Below are positions 62,454 through 64,000 of a stretch of DNA of 64,000 nucleotides, in pieces. A program made the position numbers and the translations under genes. Below the pieces are notes generated by a model. It searched no databases, was not told the DNA's origin, and saw only the letters and a list, made by a program, of their open reading frames with translations. Each line of letters starts with the position of its first letter. The first letter of the stretch is position 1. Source of the DNA: Streptomyces sp. NBC_01216 (GTDB lineage Bacteria > Actinomycetota > Actinomycetes > Streptomycetales > Streptomycetaceae); NCBI RefSeq assembly GCF_035994945.1, contig NZ_CP108677.1, positions 3,906,001 to 3,970,000 of the forward strand, in the 5' to 3' direction.

Positions 62454-63494
62454 GTGAGCACGCCGAGCACGCCCGAAGAAGCACGTCCGCAGCCCGTGGA
62501 CGTCCCCCTCATCCAGATCGGCGGGTCCGGCACGGCCGAGGCGGCTGCCGACGGCTGTGGTGACGGCTGCGGTTGCGCCGACGAGGTGTACGAGTGCGGC
62601 CTCGACCCGGCCCTCGCCCAGCTGCTCGCGGACGCCGGGCTCGACCCGGTCCAGGTCGAGGACATCGCCCACCTGGCCATCGAGGAGGACCTCGACGGCG
62701 GGGTGGACGTGACGACCGTGGCGACCGTCCCCGAGGACGCGGTGGCCACCGCCGACTTCACCGCGCGCGAGGCGGGCGTGGTGGCCGGTCTGCGGGTCGC
62801 CGAGGCGATCCTTTCCATCGTCTGCACGGACACCTTCGAGGTCGAGCGGCACGTCGAGGACGGCGAGCGGGTCGAGGCCGGCCGGACGCTGCTGTCGGTC
62901 ACCACGCGCACCCGCGACCTGCTCACCGGAGAGCGCAGCGCCCTCAACCTGCTGTGCCGCCTGTCCGGCATCGCCACCGCGACGCGCGCCTGGGCGGACG
63001 CCCTGGAGGGCACCGGGGCCCGGGTCCGCGACACCCGTAAGACCACGCCGGGCCTGCGTGCCCTGGAGAAGTACGCGGTGCGCTGCGGCGGCGGCGTCAA
63101 CCACCGCATGTCGCTCTCCGACGCGGCCCTGGTCAAGGACAACCACGTGGTCGCCGCCGGTGGCGTGGCCGAGGCGTTCAAGGCCGTGCGCGAGCTGTTC
63201 CCCGGGCTGCCCATCGAGGTCGAGGTCGACACCCTGCACCAGGTCCGCGAGGTCCTGGACGCCGGCGCCGACCTGATCCTGCTGGACAACTTCACGCCGC
63301 TGGAGACCGAGGAGGCCGTGGCGCTGGTCGCGGGCCGCGCCGTGCTGGAGTCCTCCGGGCGCCTGACGCTGGACAACGCCGCGGCGTACGCGGCGACCGG
63401 AGTGGACTTCCTCGCGGTGGGCGGGCTCACCCACTCGTCCCCGATCCTCGACATCGGCCTCGACCTGCGCGACGCCTCCGAGGCGGCCGCCTGA
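62454..63494 (+). CDS. nadC: Nicotinate-nucleotide pyrophosphorylase (carboxylating), with Cys-rich N-terminus
   Basis: Converts quinolinate plus PRPP to nicotinate mononucleotide. 346 aa, about 50 residues longer than usual. The catalytic part begins near residue 52 (ALAQLLADAGLDPVQVEDIAHLAIEEDLDGG). RTRDLLTGERSALNLLCRLSGIAT, DTRKTTPGLRALEKYAVRCGGGVNHR, LVKDNHV, VEVDTL, LLDNFTP and FLAVGGLTHS are conserved. The extension carries Cys35, Cys39, Cys41 and Cys48 (DGCGDGCGCADEVYECGL), a possible metal or redox cluster. GTG start. The stop overlaps the coaX ATG (TGATG). Confidence 0.95.
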   Translation: MSTPSTPEEARPQPVDVPLIQIGGSGTAEAAADGCGDGCGCADEVYECGLDPALAQLLADAGLDPVQVEDIAHLAIEEDLDGGVDVTTVATVPEDAVATADFTAREAGVVAGLRVAEAILSIVCTDTFEVERHVEDGERVEAGRTLLSVTTRTRDLLTGERSALNLLCRLSGIATATRAWADALEGTGARVRDTRKTTPGLRALEKYAVRCGGGVNHRMSLSDAALVKDNHVVAAGGVAEAFKAVRELFPGLPIEVEVDTLHQVREVLDAGADLILLDNFTPLETEEAVALVAGRAVLESSGRLTLDNAAAYAATGVDFLAVGGLTHSSPILDIGLDLRDASEAAA

Positions 63495-64000
63495 TGCTCC
63501 TCACCATCGACGTCGGCAACACGCACACCGTCCTCGGCCTGTTCGACGGCGAGGACATCGTCGAGCACTGGCGGATCTCGACGGACCCGAGCCGGACGGC
63601 CGACGAGATGGCGGTCCTGCTCCAGGGCCTGATGGGGATGCACCCCCTGCTGGGCATGGAGCTCGGCGACGGCATCGAGGGCATCTCGATCTGCGCCACC
63701 GTCCCCTCGGTCCTGCACGAGCTGCGCGAGGTGACGCGCCGCTACTACGGCGACGTGCCGGCCGTCCTGGTGGAGCCGGGCGTCAAGACCGGGGTGCCGA
63801 TCCTCACCGACAACCCCAAGGAGGTCGGCGCGGACCGCATCATCAACGCGGTCGGTGCCGTCGAGCTCTACGGCGGTCCGGCGATCGTGGTCGACTTCGG
63901 CACGGCGACGACGTACGACGCGATCACCGCTCGCGGGGAGTACGCCGGCGGTGCCATCGCCCCGGGCATCGAGATCTCGGTCGAGGCGCTGGGGGTCCGG
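63494..64000 (+). CDS. coaX: Type III pantothenate kinase (partial, runs off window)
   Basis: First CoA-specific step, phosphorylation of pantothenate. 169 codons are present and the 3' end is cut at the window edge. MLLTIDVGNTHTVLGLFDGE is the N-terminal phosphate-binding DxGNT motif. HWRISTDPSRTADEM, TVPSVL, NPKEVGADRIINAVGA and VVDFGTATTYD with GGAIAPGI follow as in CoaX. It is coupled to nadC by a one-base overlap. With panC upstream, the operon covers both making and phosphorylating pantothenate. Confidence 0.96.
   Translation, partial: MLLTIDVGNTHTVLGLFDGEDIVEHWRISTDPSRTADEMAVLLQGLMGMHPLLGMELGDGIEGISICATVPSVLHELREVTRRYYGDVPAVLVEPGVKTGVPILTDNPKEVGADRIINAVGAVELYGGPAIVVDFGTATTYDAITARGEYAGGAIAPGIEISVEALGVR

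Noticed and set aside
60606..63434. Minus-strand 942-codon frame opposite nadB/nadC
   Set aside because: Overlaps two well-identified enzymes and has no recognisable motif.

Overview
The window looks like chromosomal DNA of a Streptomyces species. It has very high GC with strong third-position bias, GTG/TTG starts, and typical families: WhiJ/AbaA-type HTH with DUF397 and RsbW-like partners, DUF6479, DUF2786, Ser/Thr kinases carrying PQQ repeats, and the ftsH-folE-folB-folK-folP neighbourhood. All calls come from reading the sequence. Family names rest on motif recognition, not on searches.

Layout. 0.07-1.6 kb: secreted lipoprotein peptidase of the Tap type. 1.72-13.03 kb: tRNA-Thr(CGT) followed by an 11.2 kb genomic island. 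A 43-bp copy of the tRNA 3' half lies at both ends, and a 23-bp direct repeat lies just inside each end. The island carries an AbiE type IV toxin-antitoxin pair (toxin gene frameshifted, operator-like inverted repeat at the antitoxin start), a Uma2 nuclease remnant, and an apparently complete type II Wadjet operon (jetABCD; SMC-like anti-plasmid system). I see no integrase. 13.4-18.8 kb: a three-gene minus-strand unit of one pseudokinase and two transmembrane Ser/Thr kinases with PQQ domains. 19-25 kb: DUF6479 protein, a family A DNA polymerase with 3'-5' exonuclease region, a broken SDR gene facing an HxlR regulator, and a DUF2786 protein. 24-26.4 kb: a DUF397 / anti-sigma ATPase / HTH trio in which two promoter regions share a 27-bp element.

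26.4-34.7 kb: aldehyde dehydrogenase, glutamate decarboxylase, YbjQ protein, DedA protein, ThrE-type exporter, inorganic pyrophosphatase, and DacB carboxypeptidase. 34.8-43.7 kb: zinc metalloprotease, tilS, hpt, ftsH and folE on the plus strand, converging on a minus-strand operon folP-NTF2-folB-folK-DUF3180. folE, folB, folK and folP together give most of the dihydropteroate pathway. 43.9-50.6 kb: MprF-like lysyltransferase, an esterase, and a glycine betaine type ABC importer whose ATPase is divergent from its permeases and binding protein. 50.7-54.2 kb: a coiled-coil membrane protein, a lone NuoD paralogue and a MidA/NDUFAF7-type methyltransferase. 54.3-58.6 kb: a NarL-type two-component system, an ArsR-like regulator and a threonine-aldolase-like lyase. 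58.8-64 kb: a tightly overlapping operon for CoA and NAD precursors (DUF2520 protein, panC, nadB, nadC, coaX), with coaX cut by the window end.

Most noteworthy points: the integrase-less tRNA island with Wadjet II and AbiE; the NuoD paralogue next to a homologue of the enzyme that methylates NuoD's mitochondrial counterpart, with the quinone-contact Tyr apparently changed to Trp; the shared 27-bp element in the WhiJ-like cluster; a palindromic repeat that supplies TAG stop codons to two unrelated genes; and a hairpin lying exactly between the Shine-Dalgarno and start codon of ftsH.
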